DNA of 64,000 nucleotides from Photobacterium salinisoli (GCF_003614885.1 NZ_QZMS01000011.1:1178001-1242000); one strand, 5' to 3'. Positions 43,146-53,504 are shown, counted from the first letter of the stretch. The notes: a model not told the origin generated them from the sequence alone. Program-made: numbers and translations.

Positions 43146-44492
43146 TCACTCATTCTTCACCGTGTACTTATCCATCAGCGAGTACAGTGTCGGCCGCGTA
43201 ATCCCCAGTATGTTGGCGGTATGAGACATATTCCCGTTACTGAGTGACAGGGCTTTCGCTATGGCCTGTTTTTCAGCCGCTTCTCTGACCTGACGTAAAT
43301 TGAGTGCCAAGGGTTCAAGGTCGTCTTCTATCGGTTGAAGCGCCAGATCGAGCGAGCTGATGAATTTGTTATCCGACATGATCACCGCGGATTTCACCTT
43401 GTTTTGCAGTTCACGGATATTCCCGGGCCAGCTGTGCTGGAGCATTGCACGTATAGCATCGTCGGTGAAGCCGCTGATTTTTCGCGGTGACTGCTGGTTG
43501 GCCTGCTGTAAAAAGTAACGGGCCAGAATGAGAATGTCCTGCTCACGGTCGCGCAGTGGCGGGTTCTGAATGGTAATTTCACTGATACGGTAGAACAAAT
43601 CTTCCCGAAACGTTTTATCTGTCATCATTTGTTCGAGATTCTGGTGGGTCGCGCAGATGATTTTCACATCTACCGGAATTTCCTGGCGGCCACCGACACG
43701 TTCAATCACTTTCTCTTGCAGGAAGCGGAGTATTTTGGCTTGCAGCGGATAGGGCATGTCACCGATTTCATCGAGGAACAGCGTGCCGCCATCGGCGCAT
43801 TCGATTTTGCCGGCCGTGGTTTTGTGCGCACCGGTAAACGCCCCTTTTTCAAATCCAAACAGTTCACTTTCAAGCAGGTGTTCCGGAATAGACGCGCAGT
43901 TGATAGCGATAAAAGGCTTATCTGCACGTGGCCCTTTCGCGTGAATGGCGCGGGCGATCACTTCTTTGCCGGTGCCGCTTTCACCAAGGATCAGGGTGGT
44001 GATCTCCGTGGGGGCGATGCGCTCTATCATTCGGCAAACTTGTTGTATTTGCGGGCTGTTTCCAATGAATCCATTGGCTTCAAGTGAAGACTGGCGCAGA
44101 TTGATGTTCTCCGATTCCAGTTTGGCCACCACAAATGCCCGGTCGATAATCACGGCCAGAATGTCATCATCAATCGGTTTGTGATAGAAATCGTGCGCGC
44201 CCAGCTCAATGGCTTTCAGTGCATTGGCTTTGTCATCATTGCCGGTGATCACGATGACTTTGGTGTCGGGGGCCAACGCCAGAATTTCCTGTAGTATCGC
44301 CAGCCCTTCTGAAGCATTGGCTTCATCAGGCGGAAGCCCGAGATCCAAGGTAATGACTTTGGGCTCATACCGTCGTAATGCCGTGATGGCCGATTTTCGG
44401 TCATCAGCCATGACAACTTCGTATTGTGGAAAGCACCATTTAAGCTGTTTTTGAATACCCGGATCATCTTCAATGACAAGTAATGTATCCAT
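43146..44492 (-). CDS. prsR: PEP-CTERM response regulator PrsR (sigma-54 activator)
   Basis: A 448-residue NtrC-type regulator. REC domain with phospho-acceptor Asp50 ([16 protein letters not shown]), AAA+ domain with GESGTGKE near 170, the sigma-54 contact loop GAFTGA near 235 and Walker [12 protein letters not shown], and a Fis-type HTH at about 420-440 ([20 protein letters not shown]). It is the regulator paired with exosortase A and expected to activate sigma-54 promoters of EPS and PEP-CTERM genes. It follows prsK with 38 bases between. Confidence 0.93.
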   Translation of the reverse strand: MDTLLVIEDDPGIQKQLKWCFPQYEVVMADDRKSAITALRRYEPKVITLDLGLPPDEANASEGLAILQEILALAPDTKVIVITGNDDKANALKAIELGAHDFYHKPIDDDILAVIIDRAFVVAKLESENINLRQSSLEANGFIGNSPQIQQVCRMIERIAPTEITTLILGESGTGKEVIARAIHAKGPRADKPFIAINCASIPEHLLESELFGFEKGAFTGAHKTTAGKIECADGGTLFLDEIGDMPYPLQAKILRFLQEKVIERVGGRQEIPVDVKIICATHQNLEQMMTDKTFREDLFYRISEITIQNPPLRDREQDILILARYFLQQANQQSPRKISGFTDDAIRAMLQHSWPGNIRELQNKVKSAVIMSDNKFISSLDLALQPIEDDLEPLALNLRQVREAAEKQAIAKALSLSNGNMSHTANILGITRPTLYSLMDKYTVKNE

Positions 44493-44530
44493 ATTTCGTT
44501 CCTTTCTGGCGAATGCTTTGTCCCGGTGGA

Positions 44531-46564
44531 TCAGGCTGTGACAGGCAGATGAATCGTGAGGGTCGTCCCTTTGTCTGGCTCGGACGCCACATCTATATAG
44601 CCGCCTAATTGTTCAATCAGATTTTTTGCGTCATAAGCACCAATCCCCATGCCTGCGTTGCCTTTGGTGGTATCAAAGGGCTTGAATAATCTGTGCTCGA
44701 TAAAATCGCTGCTCATTCCGCTGCCATTATCAGCGATAGTGATCAGGTAATAGTGATCTGTACGTGTTGTCGACACATGCACATAACCGTTTTCACTGGT
44801 GGATTCCTGTGCATTCTGAACCAGATGAGAGAGTATGTTGCTGAAGCGTTCTTTGTCGGTTTTCACGGTAAACGGCAAGCTGGTCTGTGTGAGTAATTGC
44901 GGTGCTGGCGTTCGGACGGCGCGGGTGTCGCAGACCTGTCGGATCAGCGCTTCAATGTCTGTGTCTTCTTCTGACTGACTTTCCACCCGCTTGTTATTGA
45001 GCTGGTTCAGGACTTTCGTCAGCCGGCGAGCCGCCGAATCGACCGTCTCAAAGGCATCGCTGATAAAATCTGGGTTATTTCTGTGTTTTGTCGCATTTTT
45101 GCTGAGAAGCTGAAGTTGCGCTAACACGTTTTTCAGATCATGGACCAGAAAGGCAGACATGCGGTTAAAGGTATCGAATTGCTGACTTTCCGCGAGTTTC
45201 TGATTGGTTTCAAAAACATTGAGATACACAGAGAGCTGACGGCTGATCGCCTTCATCAAATCACGGTCTTCCCAGTTGACTTTTTCTGTCGAGGTGGGCC
45301 TGGAAAGCAGGCACACACCCAGGGTTCCGCTGCTGCTCGACAATGGCACGACATAAGACAATGCCTTCACATTGGCAAGTTCGGTTGCCTCTAACTGGAA
45401 GGGGGCGGGTTCCGTACCTTGCCGGGCTGCCTCTATATCCACAATCCACTGATGCTCAATCGCTGGCAGCGCGGCGCAGCGGAGTAAAAGCTGAATATCC
45501 GGGTGCTGGTTGTCAATATTGTGGCAGGCCCGTACTTTCATGTTCGGGCCCTGTCTGGTAGCTAGTACACCGCGGTGACAGCCAAAAGGGTGAAGCATGG
45601 CGCGCAGTGCTGTGTCGTATTGTGTACCTTCAGGGTGTTCGAGCGCCGTGGCAAAACGCATCCACTCCTCACGGTATTCGTATTTATTGGCAAAGAAATG
45701 TTTGGTGATAAAGACCATGATGTTTTTGCGAAACGTATCCGACAGAAAAAGGCTGGCCAGCACCAGTGCACTTAAGGCAAAAAACAGAATCTGAACCGTA
45801 TCGCTCCAGCTTTCTCCCATAGACTTGATATAGAAACCGGCGAACGCCATGACCAGCAGATAACCGGCCGCCACCAGTAACAGCGTACTGTGATAAATAA
45901 TATCCCGCGAGACGTAGACCCGGCTTTGCCAGTGTTTAATCCGCCGGGCTGTCAGCAGGATGAAAGGCAGGGATATCAGGGCTATCCAGCCTCTGCCGAG
46001 CCAGAAACCGGAAGCCAGAGTATTAGTGAGAAAGGCATCCGCATAAAGCGCAAAGTGGTAAGCAAAATAGACTCCCAGTCCCAGACAAATAGGCTTGACG
46101 GCCCAGCGTTCGTCTTTGTGGGTTCGGCGAAAGCACAATTCCACAAACCACAGGCCGATGATTGCCTGGCATAAGTGCAGGAAAAGGAAAGTGCGCTGGC
46201 TGAGTATTGGCCAGATGAAGCGTGCCAGTTCGAGCATGACGGTGGCCGCGATGAACAGACAAAGCCTGCGGGGAGCCTTTTCCCGGAGGATGTCTTTCAC
46301 TTGCCCGGCGTTGGTTAAGCTGCTGGACACCAGCAGACACCAGCCGAGTGTCAGTAAACTTTCGGACAGCAGCACAGGCAAAATAGAGAGCTGGTAGCGG
46401 TATTGAGTAAAGGATGTTATGGCCCAGGCCGCGCCAAGAAGGCAGGTGAGCTGTAACAGCCTTTTTGGCATGCTTTTTTCTCTGGTTGTCAGCAACAGCA
46501 AAAAAATGAACAGAAATCCGGTTGCGGCTGACAGGTAGCCAATGTTTCCAAGCAAAGTATCCAA
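44531..46564 (-). CDS. prsK: XrtA/PEP-CTERM system histidine kinase PrsK
   Basis: A 677-residue sensor kinase. About seven or eight N-terminal membrane spans (first 290 residues), a GAF-like domain at about 300-440, then the phosphoacceptor region HDLKNVLAQLQLL (His near 472), N-box QNAQEST and G-box DNGSGM with HLPVTA at the end. It is the family found only with exosortase A. It is cotranscribed leftward with prsR. The signal it senses is unknown. Confidence 0.93.
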   Translation of the reverse strand: MDTLLGNIGYLSAATGFLFIFLLLLTTREKSMPKRLLQLTCLLGAAWAITSFTQYRYQLSILPVLLSESLLTLGWCLLVSSSLTNAGQVKDILREKAPRRLCLFIAATVMLELARFIWPILSQRTFLFLHLCQAIIGLWFVELCFRRTHKDERWAVKPICLGLGVYFAYHFALYADAFLTNTLASGFWLGRGWIALISLPFILLTARRIKHWQSRVYVSRDIIYHSTLLLVAAGYLLVMAFAGFYIKSMGESWSDTVQILFFALSALVLASLFLSDTFRKNIMVFITKHFFANKYEYREEWMRFATALEHPEGTQYDTALRAMLHPFGCHRGVLATRQGPNMKVRACHNIDNQHPDIQLLLRCAALPAIEHQWIVDIEAARQGTEPAPFQLEATELANVKALSYVVPLSSSSGTLGVCLLSRPTSTEKVNWEDRDLMKAISRQLSVYLNVFETNQKLAESQQFDTFNRMSAFLVHDLKNVLAQLQLLSKNATKHRNNPDFISDAFETVDSAARRLTKVLNQLNNKRVESQSEEDTDIEALIRQVCDTRAVRTPAPQLLTQTSLPFTVKTDKERFSNILSHLVQNAQESTSENGYVHVSTTRTDHYYLITIADNGSGMSSDFIEHRLFKPFDTTKGNAGMGIGAYDAKNLIEQLGGYIDVASEPDKGTTLTIHLPVTA

Positions 46565-46722
46565 ATATGCATTCCTTTATTCAACGAGGAACCCCAGCGC
46601 ATGAAGCCGCTGAGTTATGGCTGAGTAATGCCTAAGTCACTGGTAGTGCAGCCTTCGCTCAGTAGGACATTTTTGCGATTCCTATTGAGAGAATAGTTCA
46701 GAATTGTGCAAAGAGGAGGGGG

Positions 46723-46914
46723 TCAGTGTTCGTTAACGTTACTGTTATTGGGTTGCGGTGAATAGCAAAGGGTATGCAGGGAAACCTGTGGGGTATGATG
46801 CAGCCAGTTAATCCAGTCTGCCATACTGACTGAACAGTGCACAGGCATGAGGGTTAACAGCAGAATGAACAATGGCACCAGGTTAAGTACCAGTATCAGC
46901 ATGAGTTTTTTCAC
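46723..46914 (-). CDS. Possible 63-residue single-span membrane protein
   Basis: GTG 46914, preceded by GAGG in GAGGATGAGCTGTT, encodes an N-terminal membrane segment (KKLMLILVLNLVPLFILLLTLMP) and a polar tail with His, Asn and two Cys. No family is known. It lies 160 bases upstream of prsK on the same strand. Composition supports a real membrane peptide but nothing else does. Confidence 0.4.
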   Translation of the reverse strand: MKKLMLILVLNLVPLFILLLTLMPVHCSVSMADWINWLHHTPQVSLHTLCYSPQPNNSNVNEH

Positions 46915-47192
46915 AACAGCTCATCCTCTTTCCCAGCCACCTCCATCCTTTGGGGGTTATATGATCTTTTGAGTTATACAGAGAAAGATAGCGTTATTAC
47001 TTTCTCTGCTTTGGCTTAATGTTAAGAACGCCACTCTTTCAGTTTTTTGCCCTGCTGATTTTGCGCATGTGAAGCTGGTGCCTATTCATCAAACTGACGT
47101 ATTTCTCTCATCATTCTGCCGCAGAACTGACACGTTTGAGTCACACATTCTTTTCATACTCGTATCGAACACCAACTTCGGATGGAGACAGT

Positions 47193-48983
47193 ATGGAAAC
47201 CGTAAGTCCTTTTCGTTTGCCACGGAAAACCCCGTTTGGGTTCGGTGAGAAACTGACTGAGTGGGCGACAGGGTTACACAGACTGAGTCGCTTTTATGCT
47301 GACAGGCCTGTGGGACAAGATACCGAGTCGTTTCTTCGTTATTCCCTTGATGTACTGGGGATAGATTTTCATGTTGTAAAAGGGAGTGGCCAGGATATTC
47401 CCGCTCAGGATGCGGTTGTTGTAGTGGCTAATCATCCCCTTGGCTGCGCTGAGGGCATTATTCTGGCCCGGATACTGAGAGGGATCCGGCCGGACGTGAA
47501 AATTCTGGCTAATCATTACCTCAAGACGGTTCCCGAACTGGATTCACTGTTTATTGGTGTGGATGTCTTTGAAGGGGAAGGCGCGGTTCGGGCCAATGTC
47601 AAAGCCTTGCGTGAAGCCAACCGCCATTTAAGCGATGGCGGATTGCTGCTGGTCTTTCCTGCCGGTGAAGTGTCGGCTTACGACAGACAATCTAAGCAGC
47701 TTCGCGACAAAGAGTGGAGTAAATCGGTCAGCCGTTTAATCCATAAACACAAAGCCACCACGGTGCCTGTTTTTATCGGCGGGCGCAACAGCCGACATTT
47801 TTATATGGCGGGTAAAATTCATCCTATGCTGCGTACCCTGATGTTGGGAAGAGAAATGCTGAATAAGCAGGCATCACCTATTCCGATTGCAATCGGTGAC
47901 AGCATTCGATTCAGCGAAGTGAAAAATATCAGCAACGACCAGCACCTGGTTAATTACCTGAAATTCAATACCTATTTGCTGGGCAGCCAGGCGGGTTTGA
48001 TCCCTTCAAGTGCATCGGCTTCACTCGCAGATGTGCCTAAAATGGTCTCTTCAAATGAACCCATTGCTGCGCCTGTCCCTTTATCGTTACTGAGAAAGGA
48101 TATCGCCAATCTCGGTGATGACGAGTGGATGCTGAGCAGCGGTGAGTTTGATGTTTACTGTGCTCGTGCCAATCAGATCCCTGCCATATTGAAAGAATTG
48201 GGGCGAATCCGCGAAATCAATTTCAGAGCGGTGGGAGAAGGGACAGGAAAAGCGAGCGATCTGGATAGCTTCGATGAGAGCTATCTCCATCTGTTTGTCT
48301 GGGACCGCCAGGCTGAAAAAATAGTCGGCGCATACCGGTTGGGACTGACGGATGAACTGATAGCAAAGCACGGTCTGGAAGGCCTCTATTCCCGCACCTT
48401 GTTCCGCTACGACGAGCGCTTCATCAGCCAGTATGGCGCTTCCATTGAGCTGGGGCGCTCAGTGGTGGCAGAAGAATATCAGCGCAGTTTGAGTGCGTTA
48501 TTGCTACTGTGGAAAGGCATATCGGCTTTTGTGTGCCGGCATCCTGAATATACTCACCTGTTCGGTCCGGTCAGTATCAGCGATGAGTACAGCCATGAGG
48601 CCAGACAGTTGCTTGCCGCCTGTATGTCTGTGCATCATACCGATGAAAACAGTGCGCGCCTGGTGGCACCGACACATCCCTTATCCTGCAATAAGCGGGT
48701 GTTCTGGCAGCCTGATATGTTATCGGCACTGGCTGACGTTCAGCTGCTTTCCAGAGTTATTGCACGGATGGATGCAGGAAAAAGTGTGCCGGTATTATTA
48801 CGGCAGTATCTGGGGTTAAACGGAAAGCTGGTGTGCTTTAATGTTGACCCTGAGTTCAACGATGCGCTGGATGGATTGATCGTCGTGGATTTAACTCAGG
48901 TGCCGGAAAAGACTTTAGGCAAGTACATGACGCCGGAGAAAGCCTCAGCGTATCTGGCCTGGCACGGCAAGACGGAGTGCTGA
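47193..48983 (+). CDS. olsF: Bifunctional ornithine-lipid acyltransferase OlsF-like
   Basis: ATG 47193 (GGAG five bases upstream) gives 596 residues. The N-terminal half is a PlsC/OlsA-type acyltransferase (VVVANHPLGCAEG near 78-88, GGLLLVFPAGEVS near 150). From about residue 315 it is an OlsB-like GNAT domain (DIANLGDDEWMLSSGEFDVYCARANQ, SIELGRSVVAEEYQR). OlsF makes ornithine lipids from ornithine by N-acylation then O-acylation. The two domains together support this, though the family has broader acyl acceptors. A TTG 57 bases upstream is a weaker start. Confidence 0.85.
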   Translation: METVSPFRLPRKTPFGFGEKLTEWATGLHRLSRFYADRPVGQDTESFLRYSLDVLGIDFHVVKGSGQDIPAQDAVVVVANHPLGCAEGIILARILRGIRPDVKILANHYLKTVPELDSLFIGVDVFEGEGAVRANVKALREANRHLSDGGLLLVFPAGEVSAYDRQSKQLRDKEWSKSVSRLIHKHKATTVPVFIGGRNSRHFYMAGKIHPMLRTLMLGREMLNKQASPIPIAIGDSIRFSEVKNISNDQHLVNYLKFNTYLLGSQAGLIPSSASASLADVPKMVSSNEPIAAPVPLSLLRKDIANLGDDEWMLSSGEFDVYCARANQIPAILKELGRIREINFRAVGEGTGKASDLDSFDESYLHLFVWDRQAEKIVGAYRLGLTDELIAKHGLEGLYSRTLFRYDERFISQYGASIELGRSVVAEEYQRSLSALLLLWKGISAFVCRHPEYTHLFGPVSISDEYSHEARQLLAACMSVHHTDENSARLVAPTHPLSCNKRVFWQPDMLSALADVQLLSRVIARMDAGKSVPVLLRQYLGLNGKLVCFNVDPEFNDALDGLIVVDLTQVPEKTLGKYMTPEKASAYLAWHGKTEC

Positions 48984-48992
48984 ACCTGCCAG

Positions 48993-49442
48993 TCAGGGGG
49001 TTGTTGAATCGAGTGGCACGGACAGATCTTTGGGAACGAAAGTCAGTACGTGCTGCTCAGTGGTCAGCGATAAGGTATTACTTTCAAGTGCCGTGGTATT
49101 CCACTGCTGCAATGCACTGACGAGGACCGCCTCAACGGTGGCAACCTCATTCTGGATACAAGCCATCTTAGTGGATACGAGTGATGTGATACGGAACTGG
49201 TTACCGTTTTTAAGCTCTGCCAGGCCCATGAACTGATTGCAGCCACTGAATCCTGTCGCTTTAAACTGGCTGTCCAGGCTCAGGCTGATAGGGGTACGCG
49301 TTTCTATCTGAGTGATCTCTCTGCCATCAATTTTGGATAATACCCAGTCCTGTTGTAAATCGTTGGCAGTAAATCCAGCTTTTGGCGGAGGGTTGCAGCC
49401 CAAAAGGCTAAATAAGACCATAAACAGCAGCCACTTTTTCAT
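48993..49442 (-). CDS. META-domain lipoprotein (HslJ-like)
   Basis: 149 residues with lipobox SLLGC (Cys about 16). The META/HslJ motif is visible: WVLSKIDGRE, SGCNQFMG (near 69) and STKMACIQNEVATVEAVLVSALQ. Such lipoproteins are heat-shock or antibiotic-stress-linked in Escherichia coli, with unclear mechanism. Leftward, convergent with olsF. Confidence 0.88.
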   Translation of the reverse strand: MKKWLLFMVLFSLLGCNPPPKAGFTANDLQQDWVLSKIDGREITQIETRTPISLSLDSQFKATGFSGCNQFMGLAELKNGNQFRITSLVSTKMACIQNEVATVEAVLVSALQQWNTTALESNTLSLTTEQHVLTFVPKDLSVPLDSTTP

Positions 49443-49498
49443 GCGAGCTTCACTCTCAGGTGTACGGCAATGTCACTCTAATAGTAGCAGTTAACCGT

Positions 49499-49804
49499 TT
49501 ACAGCAGTGGCAGACTCGCGAGACAGGCACGACAAACACACTTACCTTCTGGTAGGCTGCTCGTATCACGTTTGGCCAGCTCAAAGCACCAGCACTGGCT
49601 GTTGCCATCCTTAATCGCGCAATAAGCCGGTTGCCCACAACTTTCACAGTTATGTGTGGTTTCAACCCCCTGGATCTGGGCGATGGCTCGGGTGTGCGCG
49701 TCATCATTCATTAATCGCCATTCTCCGATTTCTTTCATGGTTCGCAGGCAACCAATGCAGATCCCTTCCTGATTTTTACACTTCGCCACGCACGGTGTTT
49801 TCAC
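49499..49804 (-). CDS. DUF1289 domain plus cysteine-rich CWC-type protein
   Basis: 101 residues. The first half is DUF1289 (PCVAKCKNQEGICIGCLRTMKEIGEW), four Cys binding a metal. The second half has further Cys pairs (HNCESCGQPAYCAIKDGNSQCWCFELAK, CVCRACLASLP), as in the small cysteine-rich CWC family. Ten or more cysteines imply two metal centres. The role is unknown. Leftward single gene. Confidence 0.82.
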   Translation of the reverse strand: MKTPCVAKCKNQEGICIGCLRTMKEIGEWRLMNDDAHTRAIAQIQGVETTHNCESCGQPAYCAIKDGNSQCWCFELAKRDTSSLPEGKCVCRACLASLPLL

Positions 49805-49905
49805 TTGCCAGTACTCACTTCAAAAAGCGGCTAGTTTACCCCAGACCAAATGAAATGTATTGGTCTGGGGATGGCAGGTGAACAGCAAGACACTTCTGCT
49901 TGTGG

Positions 49906-52020
49906 TTAACGTTTCCGCCAGATAGTCATTTCAGACACAGTATGCTGGAATTTCCGTTTCGTCTCGCGGATCACAAACGGAATTTCTTTCACGGCAATCA
50001 GTTCGAAATGCGGTATCAGTGTTTCAGTGAGCCCGTCTAAGGTGGTGAAATTCTCGCCATTAACCTTGACTCCCCCCAGCCACATGTCTTTTGGCGTATA
50101 GTCTTCCAACCAGGTGTAGGGCGATGTAATCACCAGATACCCGCCCGGTACAATCCGTTTGGCAATGCTGCTAAGAAATGCCTTGGGATCTGCCAGTCTG
50201 TCAATGAGATTAGAGGCGTAGACCAGATCATAGTCGGTAAACTGCGGCTTGAGATTACAGGCATCGCCCTGGCTGAAGTGAATACTGCCTTTCAGGTTCT
50301 GGTAGCCTAATTCGTCAAGGGTGATACTTTTGAACTCAACCAGATCGCCTTCAGTAGGAATGGTATAGCGTTTCTCCCCCTGCTCAAGCAGGGCATAGGC
50401 TTGCTGAATAAAGCGGGCAGAAAAGTCTATACCATCTACGTGATCAAAACGTTTTGCCAGTTCAAAGCTGGCTCTGCCGACGGAGCAGCCAATATCCAGC
50501 GCCCGTTGCGTACTGTGCAATGAAATTTCCTGCAGGCACTGCTTGACCCCGTTGACACAGAAATTAGGTACTGAGAAGTACTCATTACCATAGTGAAATT
50601 CCAGGTATTGTGCGATTAACTCATTGGTTTCATAAATATTCAGATTTTCCATACTGGCTGGATCCTGCTCAGAGGCGACATAGCGGAATCCCGCATGCTG
50701 ATAGAAATGGCGACGAAAAGCGTAGCGAGATTCAGGGATAGTCTCATTACCGGTTGAAATCCATGAACCGCCTTTCATCAGATTGTGCTGACCATCAAAG
50801 GTAGGGGTAGAAAAATCATCGTATAACGGATGGACTTTAAACCCCTGGAAGCCGTCGATGGCAGACTCTGTCCATTGCCAGACATTGCCCACTATGTCGC
50901 AAAGACCATTATGTTCAAAGCGGTCAACCGGGCATGACGAAGCATAATAAGCCAGTTCGGTATTACCGGGCGCTTCTCGCCAGGAGGGAGAGGCCGTATC
51001 AAGGCATTGTCTCATAATGTACCATTCGGCTTCTGTGGGCAGGCGAATGGATTGCTGTTTTTTGTCGGCTTTCCAGTTACAAAATGCTTTGGCTTCAAGT
51101 TGATTCACTTCAACCGGCCAGTTCAGCGGCAGTGGAATTTCCTGCGTGAGGTTACGCTGTAACAAGCTGCCGTCTCGCTCAAGCCAGAACCTGGGCATGG
51201 TGGCTTTCGTGTAGGCCAGCCAGGCCAGGCCTTCTTCCGTCCAATATCTTGTTTGTTGATACCCGCCATCCTTCACGAATTCAAGGTACTCCTGGTTCGA
51301 CACCAGGTATTTGCTGGTTTTGAAATCATGCACTTTATATTGCTGGATACCGTATTCATTGTCCCAGCCATAGGTATCGGCATCGTCAGATTTACCCAGC
51401 GTGATCGAACGGCCGGCCATAGCGATAAGTTGATTAGAAGGTGCTGGCCCTGCTTCCTGACAGGCTTCCCAGTCAGAAGACGGCGTCAGATCAGCAACAG
51501 GAAGTTGGCGCATAATCACAGAAGAGGTTTCAAGGTGGATGCGTTCATGCTCAATACCCATCAGAATTATCCATGCTGGATCTTTGTCGGTAATGGGCAG
51601 GGTTAGCGGCATGTCATCAATGACCTGGTTGACTAAGTCTTTCACCTGATGGCGGTAGGCTTTAACGTCATCAACGCTTGGCCAGTCGTAGTGGGCGTCA
51701 TTGAGATCGTCCCAGGACATTTCATCAACACCAATAGCAAACATCGACTCGAAGTGTGGGGCAATCCTGTTTTCTATGTATTTTCCGAGCTTTAACTTAT
51801 TGATATAAAAGACCGCTGTGTGGCCGTAATAAAAAATCAGCGGATGCCGGAGAGGTTCGGCTTTCTTGAAGTAGGCTGAGTGGTTGTTAATCAGGGAAAA
51901 AAGGGACTCGTAAAGCGCCCAGGTTTCATTAAATGCGGTTTTTAATTCTTGTCGTTTGACGTGTTCTGAAGATCCTGTCAGTAATACGCTTCTTGTTGCA
52001 GCTGTCGAAAAATCAACCAT
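49906..52020 (-). CDS. ovoA: 5-histidylcysteine sulfoxide synthase / ovothiol biosynthesis OvoA
   Basis: 704 residues. N-terminal DinB-like domain with iron-binding motif (GIEHERIHLETSSV near 175-190), a central FGE-sulfatase domain (WNVGQ-type RLPTEAEWYIMRQCL and NLMKGGSWISTGNETIPESRYAFRRHFYQHAGFRY), and a C-terminal methyltransferase (ALDIGCSVGRASFELAKRFDHVDGIDFSARFI). This three-domain order is OvoA, which joins cysteine sulfur to histidine C5 and methylates the product to ovothiol A, an antioxidant. A single gene; ATG 52020. Confidence 0.93.
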   Translation of the reverse strand: MVDFSTAATRSVLLTGSSEHVKRQELKTAFNETWALYESLFSLINNHSAYFKKAEPLRHPLIFYYGHTAVFYINKLKLGKYIENRIAPHFESMFAIGVDEMSWDDLNDAHYDWPSVDDVKAYRHQVKDLVNQVIDDMPLTLPITDKDPAWIILMGIEHERIHLETSSVIMRQLPVADLTPSSDWEACQEAGPAPSNQLIAMAGRSITLGKSDDADTYGWDNEYGIQQYKVHDFKTSKYLVSNQEYLEFVKDGGYQQTRYWTEEGLAWLAYTKATMPRFWLERDGSLLQRNLTQEIPLPLNWPVEVNQLEAKAFCNWKADKKQQSIRLPTEAEWYIMRQCLDTASPSWREAPGNTELAYYASSCPVDRFEHNGLCDIVGNVWQWTESAIDGFQGFKVHPLYDDFSTPTFDGQHNLMKGGSWISTGNETIPESRYAFRRHFYQHAGFRYVASEQDPASMENLNIYETNELIAQYLEFHYGNEYFSVPNFCVNGVKQCLQEISLHSTQRALDIGCSVGRASFELAKRFDHVDGIDFSARFIQQAYALLEQGEKRYTIPTEGDLVEFKSITLDELGYQNLKGSIHFSQGDACNLKPQFTDYDLVYASNLIDRLADPKAFLSSIAKRIVPGGYLVITSPYTWLEDYTPKDMWLGGVKVNGENFTTLDGLTETLIPHFELIAVKEIPFVIRETKRKFQHTVSEMTIWRKR

Positions 52021-52148
52021 GACTGTTTACTCTCCTGTAACAGTGATTTCTTATTTGTTTTGTTTGATTTTATATTCAAAGTGTCTTTCTTATGTTGCAG
52101 TGAGTTAACATCAAGTTCAAGTTTCTGTTTTTTGTATGGCCAAAACCA

Positions 52149-52178
52149 GAAGGCTCCCGTTCGGGAGCCTTCTTCTTA
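52149..52178 (-). terminator. Rho-independent terminator
   Basis: Inverted repeat AGAAGGCTCCC and GGGAGCCTTCT with a GTTC loop, TTCTT on one side and an AAAACC tract on the other. It lies past the stop of the leftward secreted-protein gene and ahead of ovoA, and may work in both directions. Confidence 0.8.
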
Positions 52179-52188
52179 GCGACTGTAC

Positions 52189-52500
52189 TTAGTTTTTACG
52201 TGAACCAGTAAATGCATAACGAGATGATTTCTGGCCGTTTTCAGTAGTGGCCTCGAATTTCACTGAGCGAGAAGAGTTCAGCTGCAGTGGGATGAATACA
52301 CGACCACGATCATCGGTGGTGTACGTTTTACGTTGTTGAGGTACATTGGCAACAGATACAGATGCGTTAGCAGCAGGTTGACCATTTTCGGTCACAGTGA
52401 CCCAAGCACCGTTATTCGCATCCGTCACACGAATATCAGCGAGAGCTGATGTCGACATTAGCAGTACAGCGGTTGCAGTGAGTACTTTAAAGCTAGTCAT
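52189..52500 (-). CDS. Small secreted protein with beta-sandwich-like fold
   Basis: ATG 52500 (GAGG ahead) gives 103 residues: a signal peptide ending TSALA (about residue 22), then a domain of alternating strands with the Ig/carboxypeptidase-regulatory-like pattern (GAWVTVTENGQPAANASVSVA, YTTDDRGRVFIPLQLN). It is exported to the periplasm or outside. No cysteines. Function unknown; a strong terminator follows. Confidence 0.72.
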   Translation of the reverse strand: MTSFKVLTATAVLLMSTSALADIRVTDANNGAWVTVTENGQPAANASVSVANVPQQRKTYTTDDRGRVFIPLQLNSSRSVKFEATTENGQKSSRYAFTGSRKN

Positions 52501-52533
52501 AATATTCACCTCATCTATCAGTGGCAAAGCCAT

Positions 52534-52864
52534 CGATTAGGTTGTGCCTAAGTATCTTAGGGGTATAGATTGTTACAGGGCTCTCATTTTTAGACCTACC
52601 TGTTTCCAAAAAATTTCACTCCTGTGATAAGTAAACCCCATTTAGGTTACAACTTCCTGTTTTCTGATTGGATAGTATGCCTGCCCCACCTGTTACCCTT
52701 TCGAATATAGTGATTCATAACTTAATCGTTACTTAACCGTCACCATTATTATAGTAACCAATGTATTTTACGGGTGATAATTTCGTTGCAGGCTATTAAT
52801 GAGGTGAATAATTCTGTGGTAATTTTTTGTTTTATGGTAGGAACTTGTCATTGGCGGTAAGTGC
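52534..52864. promoter_or_regulatory. Noncoding promoter region of the secreted protein gene
   Basis: About 330 AT-rich bases between the leftward secreted-protein gene and the GNAT gene stop. It includes an imperfect palindrome TGCCTAAGTATCTTAGG near 52547. No gene found. Confidence 0.4.
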
Positions 52865-53407
52865 TCAAATAACAACGAGGCTGGGATGAGTGGCTTCGTA
52901 ATAAGAGAGATCTTCGGTGATTCTGTTGACTCGCGTGGCATCAGGCTTAACGCAGACAAAGGAAAGCCCGGCGCGTTCGAGGACTTTTCCCGGTTTGGGA
53001 TCGAGGCGCCTGTGCTGGGCGAATATTCTGCTGAGTTTCAGGTCAAAAAAACCAAATTCGACTAATCGGCGAGCAGCTTCTGCACAATAGCCCTGACCCC
53101 AGAATGGAACACCTAACCAGAATCCTAACTGTGCAGTGTGCTGTTTGATATTGTGCAATCCTATGCAGCCAATTAATTGCTCTGTGTCCTTTAGCGTTAT
53201 GGCAAAGATGGCAAGTGTGCCATTGTCCCAACCGGCTAGTGAGCGGCCGATCCATTGTCCGGCCATACCAGAATCATACGGGTAGGGCACATTCGTGGTA
53301 CCCAGGGCAATTTCAGGTTCACCTGCCAGCTTTTGAATCAGCGTTGCATCGGCGAGCTGTAATGGACGCAGCAGCAAACGTTCTGTTGTCAAAGTTGGTT
53401 GTCTCAC
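52865..53407 (-). CDS. GNAT N-acetyltransferase (RimJ/RimL-like)
   Basis: 180 residues. Opens TTERLLLRPLQLADATLIQKLAGEPEIA as in RimJ-type acetyltransferases, has the acetyl-CoA loop region GFWLGVPFWGQGYCAEAARRLVEFGF (near 95-120) and ends in a C-terminal RVNRITEDL. It would acetylate a protein N-terminus, an amino acid or a small molecule; unspecified. Leftward, upstream of the sterol-desaturase gene on the same strand. Confidence 0.85.
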   Translation of the reverse strand: MRQPTLTTERLLLRPLQLADATLIQKLAGEPEIALGTTNVPYPYDSGMAGQWIGRSLAGWDNGTLAIFAITLKDTEQLIGCIGLHNIKQHTAQLGFWLGVPFWGQGYCAEAARRLVEFGFFDLKLSRIFAQHRRLDPKPGKVLERAGLSFVCVKPDATRVNRITEDLSYYEATHPSLVVI

Positions 53408-53504
53408 CTCAGCCCCTCCAGCATGATGTTCAAAAGAGTGACTATATTAATCCTGTTTCATTGCCATTTACTTTATCTGGATCAAACAAATGCCAGTTAG
53501 CCGT

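Noticed and set aside
43629..44454. Rightward open frames across prsR
   Set aside because: Antisense shadows of the prsR coding region.
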